A stretch of 32,296 bases of DNA from positions 1-32,296 of the forward strand of contig JAPXTA010000047.1 of assembly GCA_033812735.1 (NCBI GenBank). Direction: 5' to 3'. The translations under genes were made by a program, and so were the position numbers. Below are positions 1 through 8,140 of the stretch, piece by piece (position 1 is the first letter of the stretch; every line of letters begins with the position of its first letter). The notes beneath the pieces were generated by a model that saw only the letters and a list, made by a program, of their open reading frames with translations, had not been told where the DNA came from and searched no databases. This stretch comes from JABFRJ01 sp033812735 (GTDB lineage Bacteria; Pseudomonadota; Alphaproteobacteria; Rhizobiales; Hyphomicrobiaceae).

Positions 1-1872
1 GACTTCGGACCACAGGTAGCTGTAGTAGCCAGCCGCGTAGCCGCCGGTGATGTGCTGGAAGTGCGCCGGGCGATGGCGCATCGCGATCTCGACCGGCATA
101 CCGATGCGGGCGAGGCAGGCCCTTTCGACCGCATCGATGTCGGGCGCGGGGTCGTCGGCCGAACGGGTGTGCAGATCCATATCGACAAAGGCCGAGCCGA
201 GGAATTCGGACTTGGCAAAGCCCTGGTTGAACGTCTGCGAGGCTTTGATCCGCTTGATGAGCTCATCAGGTATTTGAGCGCCGGATTTATAGTGCAACGC
301 GTTCTGCTTCAGTACCGACGGCACCATCAGCCAATGTTCGTAGAGCTGCGAGGGAAGTTCGACGAAGTCGCGCGCGACCGCTGTCCCCGCCACGCTCGGA
401 TAGGTGACGTCGGAGAGAAGGCCGTGCAGCGCGTGCCCGAACTCATGGAAGAGCGTGCGCGCATCGTCGAGGCTGAGCAATGCGGGCTCGCCGGGCTGGG
501 GCTTGGCGAAATTGCAGGTGTTGGTGATGATCGGGCGCTGTTCCTTGTCGCCTGTGCCGCGAAGCTTGTGCTGCACACGCAGCGACGACATCCAGGCGCC
601 GGAGCGCTTGCCCGAGCGCGCGAAGTAGTCGGCGACAAATACACCGAGGTGGCGGCCGGTACGGTCGGTCACCTCCCAGGCGCGCGCCTCGGGGTTGGAG
701 AGCGTCACGCCGTCGATTGGGCGGAACGCGAGGCCAAACAGTTTCGAGGCGCAGTCGAATGCCGCGTCACGGATCTTGTTGAGTTCGAGGTAGGGCTTCA
801 CCTCGTTCTCGTCGAGATTGAAGCGCGCCTTGCGCACGTGCTCGGCGTAAAAGCGCCAGTCCCACGCGGCGATCGGCTCGTTGTCGCCCATCTCGCGGGC
901 GGCATCTTCGAGCATGGCGCGTTCGCGTAGCGCTGCGTCGCGGGCGTGAGGCCAGACGTTGTCGAGCAGGGTGCGCACGCCAGCCGGCGTCTTCGCCATC
1001 GTGTGGGCGAGGCTCATGTCGGCGAACGTGGCGTGGCCGAGGAGCTTGGCATACCGCGCCCGCAGAGTTGTGATCTCGGCGAGAATGCCGCGGTTGTCGC
1101 TGTCTCCGCCATTGGCACCGCGGGCAATCCAGGCTTTGTATGCGGTCTCGCGGAGATCGCGCCGCGTCGAGGTTTCGAGGAATGGCACGATCGAGGATCG
1201 CGAGAGCGTAATGGCATGCTTGCCGGCGTGGCCGCGCTCGACAGCCGCCTGTGCGGCCGCCGCCTTGAACTCGTCGCTCAAACCCGCGAGATCTTTCTCG
1301 CCGTCAAGGATGAGAAACCACGACTGCTCGTCCTTGAGTACATTCTGGCTGAAGGCGGTCGAGAGCTGAGACAGCCGCTCGGCGATCGCTTTCAGCTCGG
1401 CCTTGCCGGCCGCATCGAGGCGGGCGCCCGAGTTGACGAACGAGCGGACATAGCGCTTCAGAACCTGGTGCTGTTCGCCTGTCAGCCCAAGGGTGTCTTT
1501 CGCGCGATCGATCGCATCGACACGCGCGAAGAGAGCGGCATTCTGATAAATCTGCATGCGGTGCGCCGTGAGCAGCGGCGCCAATTCCCGTTCGAGAGCC
1601 TGGATCTCGGGCGTCGTATCAGTGCCGGCCAGATGCCAGAACACATGATTGACCCGATGTAGCGCCTCCGCGCTGCGCTCCAGTGCGGTGATGGCATTTT
1701 CGAATGTTGCCGGTCCGGCCTCGTTTGCGATCGCTTCGATCTCGCGGTCGGCCTCTGCCAAGGCCATGTCGAATGCCGGCTTGAAGTGCTCGATCTTGAA
1801 TTCGGAAAATGGCGGGAGGCCGAACTTCGTGTTCCATGCCTCGAGCAAGGGGTTATGGCTGGCAGTCGCCAT
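1..1872 (-). CDS. dcp: M3 family peptidyl-dipeptidase (Dcp-like), 3' end beyond the left edge
   Basis: Zinc metallopeptidase of the thimet oligopeptidase/Dcp family, which cleaves short peptides. Read leftward, the frame is open from the start to base 1, giving 624 codons of a protein usually near 680 residues. The C-terminal end therefore lies outside the window and this is not a truncation. The zinc motif HEFGH is at 433-447 (H476, H480, with E477 as catalytic base). The third ligand is E505 in FVELPSQ, 25 residues after the second His, as the family requires. Near the edge, HRPAHFQHITGGYAAGYYSY is the conserved substrate-binding loop. The N-terminus (NPLLEAWNTKFGLPPF) favours Dcp over oligopeptidase A. 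Tandem ATGs occur at 1875 and 1872; an AGAGG sits 7 nt before the second, so I chose that one. It is divergent from a peptide-type ABC importer, so a joint role in peptide scavenging is plausible but inferred. No signal peptide is seen, so it is probably cytoplasmic. Confidence 0.88.
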   Translation of the reverse strand, partial: MATASHNPLLEAWNTKFGLPPFSEFKIEHFKPAFDMALAEADREIEAIANEAGPATFENAITALERSAEALHRVNHVFWHLAGTDTTPEIQALERELAPLLTAHRMQIYQNAALFARVDAIDRAKDTLGLTGEQHQVLKRYVRSFVNSGARLDAAGKAELKAIAERLSQLSTAFSQNVLKDEQSWFLILDGEKDLAGLSDEFKAAAAQAAVERGHAGKHAITLSRSSIVPFLETSTRRDLRETAYKAWIARGANGGDSDNRGILAEITTLRARYAKLLGHATFADMSLAHTMAKTPAGVRTLLDNVWPHARDAALRERAMLEDAAREMGDNEPIAAWDWRFYAEHVRKARFNLDENEVKPYLELNKIRDAAFDCASKLFGLAFRPIDGVTLSNPEARAWEVTDRTGRHLGVFVADYFARSGKRSGAWMSSLRVQHKLRGTGDKEQRPIITNTCNFAKPQPGEPALLSLDDARTLFHEFGHALHGLLSDVTYPSVAGTAVARDFVELPSQLYEHWLMVPSVLKQNALHYKSGAQIPDELIKRIKASQTFNQGFAKSEFLGSAFVDMDLHTRSADDPAPDIDAVERACLARIGMPVEIAMRHRPAHFQHITGGYAAGYYSYLWSEV

Positions 1873-1875
1873 CAT

Positions 1876-2240
1876 CAGGCCTCTGGTGTCTCGAATTGCG
1901 ATACGTCGAGCGTTGCAGGCGGGATTCTTGTCTCCGCCGCAGTGATTCAACTCGCAGGAGAACGTAGCCGCATTGCGGCGGCCAAGCAAATGACGCCAAT
2001 GGTAATGGTAACATCGCCGCCGGCGCCTTCACAGTAGCCGAACAGAAAGCATGCAGGACGGGCACTTCGCGTAGTCGTTGCGCCTTCGAATCTGGCACCG
2101 GCGCAGGCCAACACCCGACCGGCAACCAAAACAGGGCGTCATGCGCGGCACGCTCTTGCGTTCCGGCTCAGGTCAGTGTCTGCTGGCGACAGACTGGGCC
2201 TCGGGGGAGGCTCGCGGGTCTTGGAAAGTGGACTGCCTCG
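1876..2240. other. Non-coding divergent interval between dcp and the ABC importer
   Basis: These 365 bp separate two divergent transcription units and must hold at least the promoter of the importer. I find no open frame with convincing protein character on either strand, no tRNA-like fold, no terminator and no obvious sigma-70 boxes. A periplasmic binding-protein gene, which often precedes such permeases, is absent. Confidence 0.5.
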
Positions 2241-3182
2241 ATGCTTGGGTTCATCTTACGCCGCATCCTTGCGACCATACCGGTCGTGCTGGTCGTGGCG
2301 ATCTTCGTCTTCCTGATGCTGCGCCTGACGCCGGCCGATCCGGCGGCGATCATCGCGGGCGACAATGCCAACGCCGAGCAAGTCGCGGCCATCCGCAAGC
2401 AGCTTGGTCTCGACCAACCGATCTACACCCAGTTCTTCATCTGGACCGGCAAATTGCTGCAAGGCGACTTCGGAGAGAGCTTCTTCTTCAAGAAGACGGT
2501 CGCATCGCTCATCGCCGACCGTGTGCAGGCGACGCTGTCACTAGCGTTCTTCACGATCGTTCTCGCCGTCATGATCGCGGTGCCGATCGGCGTTCTGGCC
2601 GCGGCCAAGCAAGGCTCGTGGATCGACCGAATCGTGATGGGCTTTTCCGTCATGGGCTTCTCGGTGCCGGTCTTCGTGATCGGTTATCTTCTCATCTATG
2701 TCTTCGCGATCCAGCTCAACTGGCTGCCGGTGCAAGGCTATACGCGCATCGAACTCGGCGTTTGGGAGTGGGGCAAGCGGCTCATTCTACCTGCGGTAAC
2801 GCTGTCGGTGGTTTACGTCGCTCTGATTGCCCGCATGACCCGCACCAGTATGCTCGAAGTACTCTCGGAAGATTACGTGCGTACGGCGCGCGCCAAGGGG
2901 CAGATCGAGCGCAAGGTCCTCTTCCGTCATGCCCTGCGTAACGCCGCCGTGCCGATCGTCACCGTCATCGGCCTCGGTATCGCGCTGTTGATCGGCGGCG
3001 TCGTCGTCACGGAGAGCGTCTATACGATCCCGGGTCTCGGACGCCTGACGGTCGACGCTGTGCTGGCGCGGGACTACCCGGTCATCCAGGCCGTCATCCT
3101 GCTGTTCTCGCTCGTCTATGTCATGGTCAACCTGGCCGTCGACATTCTCTATACCATTCTCGATCCGAGGATCCGCTATTGA
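2241..3182 (+). CDS. ABC transporter permease, DppB/OppB type
   Basis: Inner-membrane permease subunit of a peptide/nickel-family (Dpp/Opp) ABC importer, 313 residues, which is normal for the family. It opens with the typical first helix (MLGFILRRILATIPVVLVV). A periplasmic segment with the family signature QLGLDQPIYTQFFIW follows, then about five more helices. The cytoplasmic EAA-type loop that docks on the ATPase is YVRTARAKGQIERKVLFRHA (about residues 213-232). It ends in the usual ILDPRIRY. It is the first gene of a tight operon: its TGA overlaps the TTG start of the next permease. The substrate cannot be read from the sequence. Dipeptides or oligopeptides are likely from family and from the neighbouring peptidase, but other solutes such as opines or glutathione are known for this family. 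Confidence 0.9.
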   Translation: MLGFILRRILATIPVVLVVAIFVFLMLRLTPADPAAIIAGDNANAEQVAAIRKQLGLDQPIYTQFFIWTGKLLQGDFGESFFFKKTVASLIADRVQATLSLAFFTIVLAVMIAVPIGVLAAAKQGSWIDRIVMGFSVMGFSVPVFVIGYLLIYVFAIQLNWLPVQGYTRIELGVWEWGKRLILPAVTLSVVYVALIARMTRTSMLEVLSEDYVRTARAKGQIERKVLFRHALRNAAVPIVTVIGLGIALLIGGVVVTESVYTIPGLGRLTVDAVLARDYPVIQAVILLFSLVYVMVNLAVDILYTILDPRIRY

Positions 3183-4135
3183 CTACCGATAGCTCCACCG
3201 TTGCGCCGATGCCTGGAGGCTCCGACCCGGCACTGGCCGCTCCCGCCGTTCGCAAGGCGCCGCCCAGCGCGCTCAAGCGTGCCTTCCGCAATCTATCAGT
3301 GCGGATCGGCGGCTTCGTCGTGCTGCTGATGATCGCGATCGGCCTTGCTGCGCCCTATCTCGACACGATGAGCCCGACCGATATCAGTCCCGCGGCGCGC
3401 AACCGCCTGCCCGGCGCCGAGCGGACCATCCGCGACAACGAGGGCAAGCAAGTCAAAGTCGTCCACCGTTTCGGCACCGACAGTCTCGGGCGCGATACCT
3501 ACAGCCGCGTCATCTACGGCGCGCGCGTCTCGATCTTCGTCGGCATCACCGTTGCGATCATTTCGGTCGTCATAGGCCTGCTGATCGGCCTGATCTCCGG
3601 CTACTTCCGCTGGCTCGATCCGATCATCATGCGGGTCATGGACGGCATGATGGCGATACCGGGCATTCTGCTCGCGATCGCGCTCGTATCGCTGTTCCGG
3701 GCCGGGCTGATGGCCGTCATCATCGCGATCACCGTGCCGGAAATTCCGCGCGTCGTACGCCTCGTTCGCTCGGTCGTGCTGTCGGTGCGCGAAGAACCCT
3801 ACGTCGAAGCGGCGATCACGGTCGGCACGCCGACGGTCAAGCTGCTTTGGCGCCATGTTCTGCCGAACACCATCGCGCCTCTGATCGTCCAAGGCACCTT
3901 CATTTGCGCCTCGGCGATTCTTGTGGAGGCGATCCTCTCGTTCCTCGGAATCGGTATTCCTCCCGAGGTGCCGACCTGGGGCAACATCATGTCGGAGGGA
4001 CGGTCGGTGTTCCGCGTCTTCCCCCACAACATCCTCTATCCCGGCGTGTTCCTCGCTCTGACGGTGCTCGCTGTGAATATGCTCGGCGACGGATTGCGCG
4101 ACACGCTCGATCCCAAAATGGCGAAGCGGGTTTGA
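3179..4135 (+). CDS. ABC transporter permease, DppC/OppC type
   Basis: Second membrane subunit of the same importer, 318 residues. A hydrophilic N-terminal tail of about 40 residues leads into the first helix (GGFVVLLMIAIGLAAPYL). Next comes the DppC periplasmic stretch ending in HRFGTDSLGRDTYSRVIYGAR, a hallmark of the subfamily. The EAA loop is YVEAAITVGTPTVKLLWRHV, and the end is GDGLRDTLDPKM. I took the TTG start at 3179, which overlaps the stop of the upstream permease by four bases, because a CGAGGA element sits about 8 nt upstream. The alternative ATG at 3209 has no ribosome binding site. This overlap implies translational coupling. The ATPase gene starts 3 nt after its stop. Confidence 0.9.
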   Translation: MTTDSSTVAPMPGGSDPALAAPAVRKAPPSALKRAFRNLSVRIGGFVVLLMIAIGLAAPYLDTMSPTDISPAARNRLPGAERTIRDNEGKQVKVVHRFGTDSLGRDTYSRVIYGARVSIFVGITVAIISVVIGLLIGLISGYFRWLDPIIMRVMDGMMAIPGILLAIALVSLFRAGLMAVIIAITVPEIPRVVRLVRSVVLSVREEPYVEAAITVGTPTVKLLWRHVLPNTIAPLIVQGTFICASAILVEAILSFLGIGIPPEVPTWGNIMSEGRSVFRVFPHNILYPGVFLALTVLAVNMLGDGLRDTLDPKMAKRV

Positions 4136-4138
4136 TCG

Positions 4139-5770
4139 ATGGCGCAGCCAGTCCTCGAAATCAAAGACCTGACCGTCGCCATATCGGGCGGGGGTGACCG
4201 TCCGAATGCGATCGAGAATGTCACGTTCTCCGTCGGCAAGAACGAAATCGTGTGCGTCGTCGGCGAGTCGGGTTCCGGCAAGTCGGTGACGTCGCAAGCC
4301 GTCATGCAGCTGCTTGCCAAAGGCCAGCTCAAGATCGCCGGCGGATCGATCAAGCTCGAGGGCGACGAGCTCACGACGATGACGCCGGCGCAGATGCGCG
4401 AGGTGCGCGGCATGCGCGCTTCGATGGTGTTTCAAGAGCCGATGACTGCGCTCAACCCCGTCGAGCGGATCGGCGAGCAGATCGGCGAGGTGCTCGAGAT
4501 CCATACCGATCTCGACGCCAGCCAGCGCCGCCAGAAGGTTCTCGACGTCATGCGCGCCGTGCATCTGCCCGATCCCGAGCAGATGATCGACGCCTATCCG
4601 CATCAGCTGTCAGGTGGCCAGCGCCAGCGCGTGATGATCGCGGCGGCGCTGGTGCTCGATCCGTCACTGCTGATCGCCGACGAGCCGACGACCGCGCTCG
4701 ACGTGACCACGCAGGCGCAGATTCTGAAGCTCATCAAGGAGCTGCAAGTACGCCGCAACACCGGGGTGCTGTTCATCACGCATGACTTCGGAGTCGTCTC
4801 GGAAATTGCCGATCGCGTCGTTGTGATGCAGAACGGCCGCGTCGTCGAGCAAGGGCCGAAGGAACAGATCCTCAACAACCCGCGTGAAGACTACACGAAA
4901 ATGCTGATCGCGGCGGTGCCAAGCCTGACGCCGCCGAAACGCGATGCGGTGACGGGACCGATCACGCTTTCGACCGACAAGCTCGTCAAGACGTATGGTA
5001 CTGCCGGTTGGTTCGGAAAGGGCCGCGTCGTCAAAGCGGTGCAGGAGGTGTCGATCCATGTTCGCCGGGGCGAAACGCTCGGCATCGTCGGCGAATCCGG
5101 TTCCGGCAAATCGACCGTTGCGCGCTGCATTGCGCGCCTGATCGATCCGACCTCGGGCAATGTGAAAATCGACGACGTTGATATTGCGGCGATGGCCGAG
5201 GGTGAGTTCCGGCCGTACCGGCGGCGCGTGCAAGTCGTTTTCCAGGATCCGTATCGCTCGCTCAATCCCCGCCGCACGGTTGGCCAATCGATTATGGAGG
5301 GACCGATGAATTTCGGGCTTTCCGAGGCCGAAGGCACGAAGCGCGCACGGGACTTGATGGCGCTCGTCGGGCTCTCACCGGATGCGCTTGATCGCTATCC
5401 GCACCAATTTTCGGGTGGCCAGCGTCAGCGCATTGCCATCGCGCGTGCTCTGGCCATGGAGCCCGTGTTGCTGATCGGCGACGAGCCAGTTTCGGCGCTC
5501 GACGTTTCGGTGCAGGCGCAGGTGCTGCGCTTGTTCGACGACGTGCGCAAACGCTTCGATCTCGCGGTGCTGTTCATCACGCACGACCTGCGGGTCGCGG
5601 CGCAGATCTGCGATCGGATCGCGGTCATGTCGAAAGGCGTCGTCGTCGAGACCGGCACGACAGCTGAAGTGTTCGCCAATCCTCAGCATCCCTACACCAA
5701 GGCACTCTTCGCGGCGGCGCCGGGCCAGGGCTTCGGCTCACGCATCGGTGCCGGCGTCGCGGCGGGGTGA
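4139..5770 (+). CDS. Fused double ABC ATPase (DppD-DppF type)
   Basis: Cytoplasmic ATPase of the importer with both nucleotide-binding domains in one 543-residue chain, as in GsiA or YejF. Domain 1 has Walker A GESGSGKS (residues 42-49), the signature LSGGQRQR (from about 157) and Walker B LLIADEPTTALD. Domain 2 repeats the set with GESGSGKS (318-325), FSGGQRQR (from about 424) and LLIGDEPVSALD. Each domain ends with the oligopeptide-family C-terminal extension (NPREDYTKMLIAAVP; NPQHPYTKALFAAAP) found in peptide importers. All catalytic motifs look intact, so both sites should hydrolyse ATP. The start lies 3 nt after the DppC stop, and the downstream MFS gene begins within about 30 nt, giving a continuous operon. 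Confidence 0.93.
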   Translation: MAQPVLEIKDLTVAISGGGDRPNAIENVTFSVGKNEIVCVVGESGSGKSVTSQAVMQLLAKGQLKIAGGSIKLEGDELTTMTPAQMREVRGMRASMVFQEPMTALNPVERIGEQIGEVLEIHTDLDASQRRQKVLDVMRAVHLPDPEQMIDAYPHQLSGGQRQRVMIAAALVLDPSLLIADEPTTALDVTTQAQILKLIKELQVRRNTGVLFITHDFGVVSEIADRVVVMQNGRVVEQGPKEQILNNPREDYTKMLIAAVPSLTPPKRDAVTGPITLSTDKLVKTYGTAGWFGKGRVVKAVQEVSIHVRRGETLGIVGESGSGKSTVARCIARLIDPTSGNVKIDDVDIAAMAEGEFRPYRRRVQVVFQDPYRSLNPRRTVGQSIMEGPMNFGLSEAEGTKRARDLMALVGLSPDALDRYPHQFSGGQRQRIAIARALAMEPVLLIGDEPVSALDVSVQAQVLRLFDDVRKRFDLAVLFITHDLRVAAQICDRIAVMSKGVVVETGTTAEVFANPQHPYTKALFAAAPGQGFGSRIGAGVAAG

Positions 5771-5802
5771 CGGACGACACCAGCGCCGCGCCAGGAGATG
5801 AC

Positions 5803-6984
5803 ATGGATCAGGCGGAGAAGACACGCTCGATCCTGCTTTTGCTCGTTGCCGAATTCGCCGCGATGAGCCTTTGGTTCGTGTCGGCTGCCATTCTCACCGA
5901 CATGACGCGTGAGATCGCCATCGATCCGTGGCGGCAGGCGGCGTTGTCGAGCGGCGTGCAGATCGGATTTGTCTTCGGAGCCCTTGTTTCCGCTGTGCTC
6001 GGGATCGCCGATCGGTTCGATCCGCGGCGCGTATTGATGCTGTCGGCGGTCGCCGCAGCCGCCGCGAACGCTTCGTTGCTTGCCGTCACACCAGGCGGCT
6101 GGCTTTCGATCGCGGCCCGGATCGCCACCGGCGCTCTACTCGCAGGCGTCTATCCTGTCGGCATGAAGATCGCGGTCGGGTGGGGCTTGCGGGACCGGGG
6201 CTTTCTGGTCGGCGCGCTGGTCGGTGCCCTGACACTCGGCTCGGCACTGCCGCACTTGGTTTCTCTCATGGGTGGCACGAATTGGCGGGCCTCTGTTGCC
6301 ATTGCGTCGCTAGCTGCGGCGGCTGGCGGGCTTTTGGGGCTCGCCGTTCGGCTTGGCCCGCATCATGCCCGTGCGGCCGGTTTTGACTTCCGCGCAATCG
6401 GCACGGCCTGGACCAACCGGCGCATCCGGCTCGCCTATGCCGGATATCTCGGTCACATGTGGGAGCTCTATGCGATGTGGGCGTGGATCGCGACAGCTAC
6501 CGCCGCCTCCTACAGTACCCATATGAGTACCGAGAGCGCTGTCGTGCTTGCGAAAATTACGGCGTTCCTCTCGATTGCCGCGGGCGGCATCGGTTGTATC
6601 GCCGCGGGCCGCGTTGCCGATCGCATCGGAAAGGCCGAGATTGCTGCGGCGGCGATGATCGCGAGCGGTACCTCGGCGCTGCTGACCGCCGCGACTTTCG
6701 GTGGTGCGCCCTGGCTGACTTTCGTTATCGTGCTGGTTTGGGGCGCGACCATCGTCCCCGACAGTGCGCAGTTTTCCGCTCTTGTGGCTGATGCCGCGCC
6801 GCCGGACGTTGCCGGCAGCCTCATGACGTTTCAAACCGCACTTGGGTTTGCGCTCACGTTCTTCACGGTCCAGGCGGTGCCGTCCGCCGCCGCCGCGTTC
6901 GGCTGGCCGGCGGTGCTTGCGCTTTTGGCGATCGGGCCGGCGCTCGGCGTCATCGCCATGCTCAGACTCCGCGCGGCCGGTTGA
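5803..6984 (+). CDS. MFS transporter, substrate unknown
   Basis: Twelve-helix major facilitator of 393 residues. Hydrophobic segments begin at residue ~10 (SILLLLVAEFAAMSLWFVSA). The loop 2-3 motif is degenerate (GIADRFDPRRV), and a similar ADRIGKAEIA segment starts the second half, as expected for the duplicated 6+6 fold. An upstream GTG at 5767 overlaps the ATPase stop, but the ATG at 5803 has an AGGAG 5 nt before it and removes an acidic leader (TDDTSAAPGDD), so I chose 5803. The distance to the ABC genes suggests co-transcription. The sequence looks nearest to the NarK/CynX-like anion or organic-acid branch, but I cannot name the substrate or say whether it imports or exports. Confidence 0.82.
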   Translation: MDQAEKTRSILLLLVAEFAAMSLWFVSAAILTDMTREIAIDPWRQAALSSGVQIGFVFGALVSAVLGIADRFDPRRVLMLSAVAAAAANASLLAVTPGGWLSIAARIATGALLAGVYPVGMKIAVGWGLRDRGFLVGALVGALTLGSALPHLVSLMGGTNWRASVAIASLAAAAGGLLGLAVRLGPHHARAAGFDFRAIGTAWTNRRIRLAYAGYLGHMWELYAMWAWIATATAASYSTHMSTESAVVLAKITAFLSIAAGGIGCIAAGRVADRIGKAEIAAAAMIASGTSALLTAATFGGAPWLTFVIVLVWGATIVPDSAQFSALVADAAPPDVAGSLMTFQTALGFALTFFTVQAVPSAAAAFGWPAVLALLAIGPALGVIAMLRLRAAG

Positions 6985-7116
6985 TCCGTCCGTCCATTTT
7001 GCCGCAGGCGGATGCCGCCGGATAAAGCACACACGTGCGTTGTATCAAGTGTACGCAACTAAACGCCGACGAGACTGTCGATCGTTGCGGCACTTGGCAC
7101 AATCAGGAGACGAGCT

Positions 7117-7686
7117 ATGAGAGCATCTCATTTGGCGGCATTGGCGGGCGCAGCGGCTTTGGCCGCGACTGCGGCCTTCGCGCAGCAGCCCGGCCGCGGC
7201 CCAGGCCAGGGACCGGTGATGTCGCAATGCAAAGAGGATATCGCCAAATTCTGCGCCGACAAGGAACATGGCGGCGATGTCCGCGCGTGCCTCGCGGCAA
7301 AGACTGCCGACGTGTCGGCCGCGTGCAAGAGCGCGCTCGAGACAACGGGCGGCAAGCAGGGCAAAGGCCAGGGTATGGGCCAGGGAATGGGTCAGGGAAT
7401 GGGCCACGGCAAGGGTGCGGGCATGGGGCCCGGTCAAGGAATGGGCGCTGGTAAGGGCATGGGTCACGGCAAGGGTATGGGGCAGGGCGCTGGAAAAGGT
7501 ACGCCCGGGTCTGGTCCTGTCGCCGCTCAGTGCAACGACGACATCGCCAAGTTCTGCGCCGACAAGAGCCATGGCGGCGGCGACGTGCGCGCCTGCCTGA
7601 CAGCAAAGAAGGCCGACGTATCAGCCGCATGCAAGACCGCGCTCGAGACGACCGGACCGGGAAGCGGTGCCGGCAAGACGAAGTGA
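7117..7686 (+). CDS. Secreted cysteine-rich repeat protein with Gly/Met/His/Lys linker
   Basis: Small exported protein of 189 residues with a clear Sec signal peptide (cleavage likely after AFA, residue 22). It carries two near-identical cysteine-rich modules of about 45 residues. Module 1 has C38, C46, C58 and C70; module 2 has C139, C147, C160 and C172. Both share the core DIAKFCADK and a DVRACL...ADVSAACK pattern. This matches the Golgi-apparatus-protein-1-like cysteine-rich repeat (Cys_rich_FGFR type) found in many rhizobial secreted proteins of unknown function. Between them lies a low-complexity linker (about residues 82-128) made of GMGQ, GMGHGKG and GAGKG units. The start is firm: AGGAG lies 8 nt upstream. 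A rho-independent terminator follows directly, so the gene is probably monocistronic. Metal binding by the Met/His linker is conceivable but not shown. Confidence 0.8.
   Translation: MRASHLAALAGAAALAATAAFAQQPGRGPGQGPVMSQCKEDIAKFCADKEHGGDVRACLAAKTADVSAACKSALETTGGKQGKGQGMGQGMGQGMGHGKGAGMGPGQGMGAGKGMGHGKGMGQGAGKGTPGSGPVAAQCNDDIAKFCADKSHGGGDVRACLTAKKADVSAACKTALETTGPGSGAGKTK
7360..7500 (+). repeat. In-frame tandem repeat coding for GMGQ/GMGHGKG units
   Basis: Imperfect 6-12 bp tandem units of the type GGNATGGGNCAN, in frame inside the cysteine-rich protein gene. They encode Gly at every second position, alternating with Met, Gln, His, Lys or Ala. Such a tract is prone to length change by slippage. 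Confidence 0.8.
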
Positions 7687-7707
7687 GCCGCTAAAGCTTT
7701 TATCGGG

Positions 7708-7740
7708 ACGCCCGGCTCTCAACCGGGCGTTCTTTCTTTG
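7708..7740 (+). terminator. Rho-independent terminator after the cysteine-rich protein gene
   Basis: Perfect 8-bp stem (ACGCCCGG / CCGGGCGT, 7708-7715 and 7723-7730) with a 7-nt loop, followed by TCTTTCTTT. It lies 22 nt after the stop codon. Confidence 0.88.
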
Positions 7741-7792
7741 TGTAATACGCACGCCGCCGAAGGCGCTGTGTTGCGGCTATCGAGGCCGCCAA

Positions 7793-8017
7793 TCACGTTG
7801 CGGGCGTGACGCTCAACGCGTGCCTGAAGATGTTGCCTGGATCGACAGCGGCCTTGATCCGGCGCAGCCGCGGCAGGTTGCTGCCCCAGTAGCGCGCAGC
7901 GTAGTCGTCTAGATCAGCATCCGCGTCATTGACGTAAGCCGCCTCGCCAACGAAGGGACGCATGCGCGCGTAGAGGCGAGACAGGGCCGCAAGACGTCGC
8001 GCCGTCATGGCGTCCAC
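7793..8017 (-). pseudogene. Remnant of a BBE-type FAD-linked oxidase (C-terminal end only)
   Basis: The 74 residues match only the extreme C-terminus of berberine-bridge-enzyme-like FAD oxidases. LYARMRPFVGEAAYVNDADA is followed by DDYAARYWGSNLPRLRRIKA and AVDPGNIFRHALSV, which corresponds to the usual YVNF...YG.NY.RL...K..YDP.N.FR pattern. Intact members have about 450 residues, with an FAD-binding p-cresol-methylhydroxylase domain before this part. Here an in-frame TGA lies two codons before the only start (a GTG), and the upstream DNA in any frame shows no oxidase sequence before the SDR gene begins. It is therefore a decayed or deleted gene, and expression as a free peptide is unlikely. 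The truncation point lies near 8017. Confidence 0.72.
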
Positions 8018-8140
8018 CGATCAGCTGACGGCGATCGAGCCGCATATCATCCGCATTGGCCGCCGCATTGGCATCCCCGAACCCTTGACCCATTGCCGCC
8101 GAGATGCATGGATCACGGCCGACAACGACGGAGTCAATTC

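Noticed and set aside
52..1662. Long rightward open frames across 52-930 and 946-1662
   Set aside because: They are antisense to the M3 peptidase, whose zinc motif and family signatures are unmistakable; the rightward translations are Arg/Gly-rich with no family character.
1947..2129. Short leftward frame in the dcp/importer interval
   Set aside because: No ribosome binding site, no recognisable sequence, and overlaps other equally poor frames.
3296..4603. 435-codon leftward open frame
   Set aside because: Antisense shadow of the DppC and ATPase genes; rich in His, Asp and Arg, typical of a mirrored high-GC frame.
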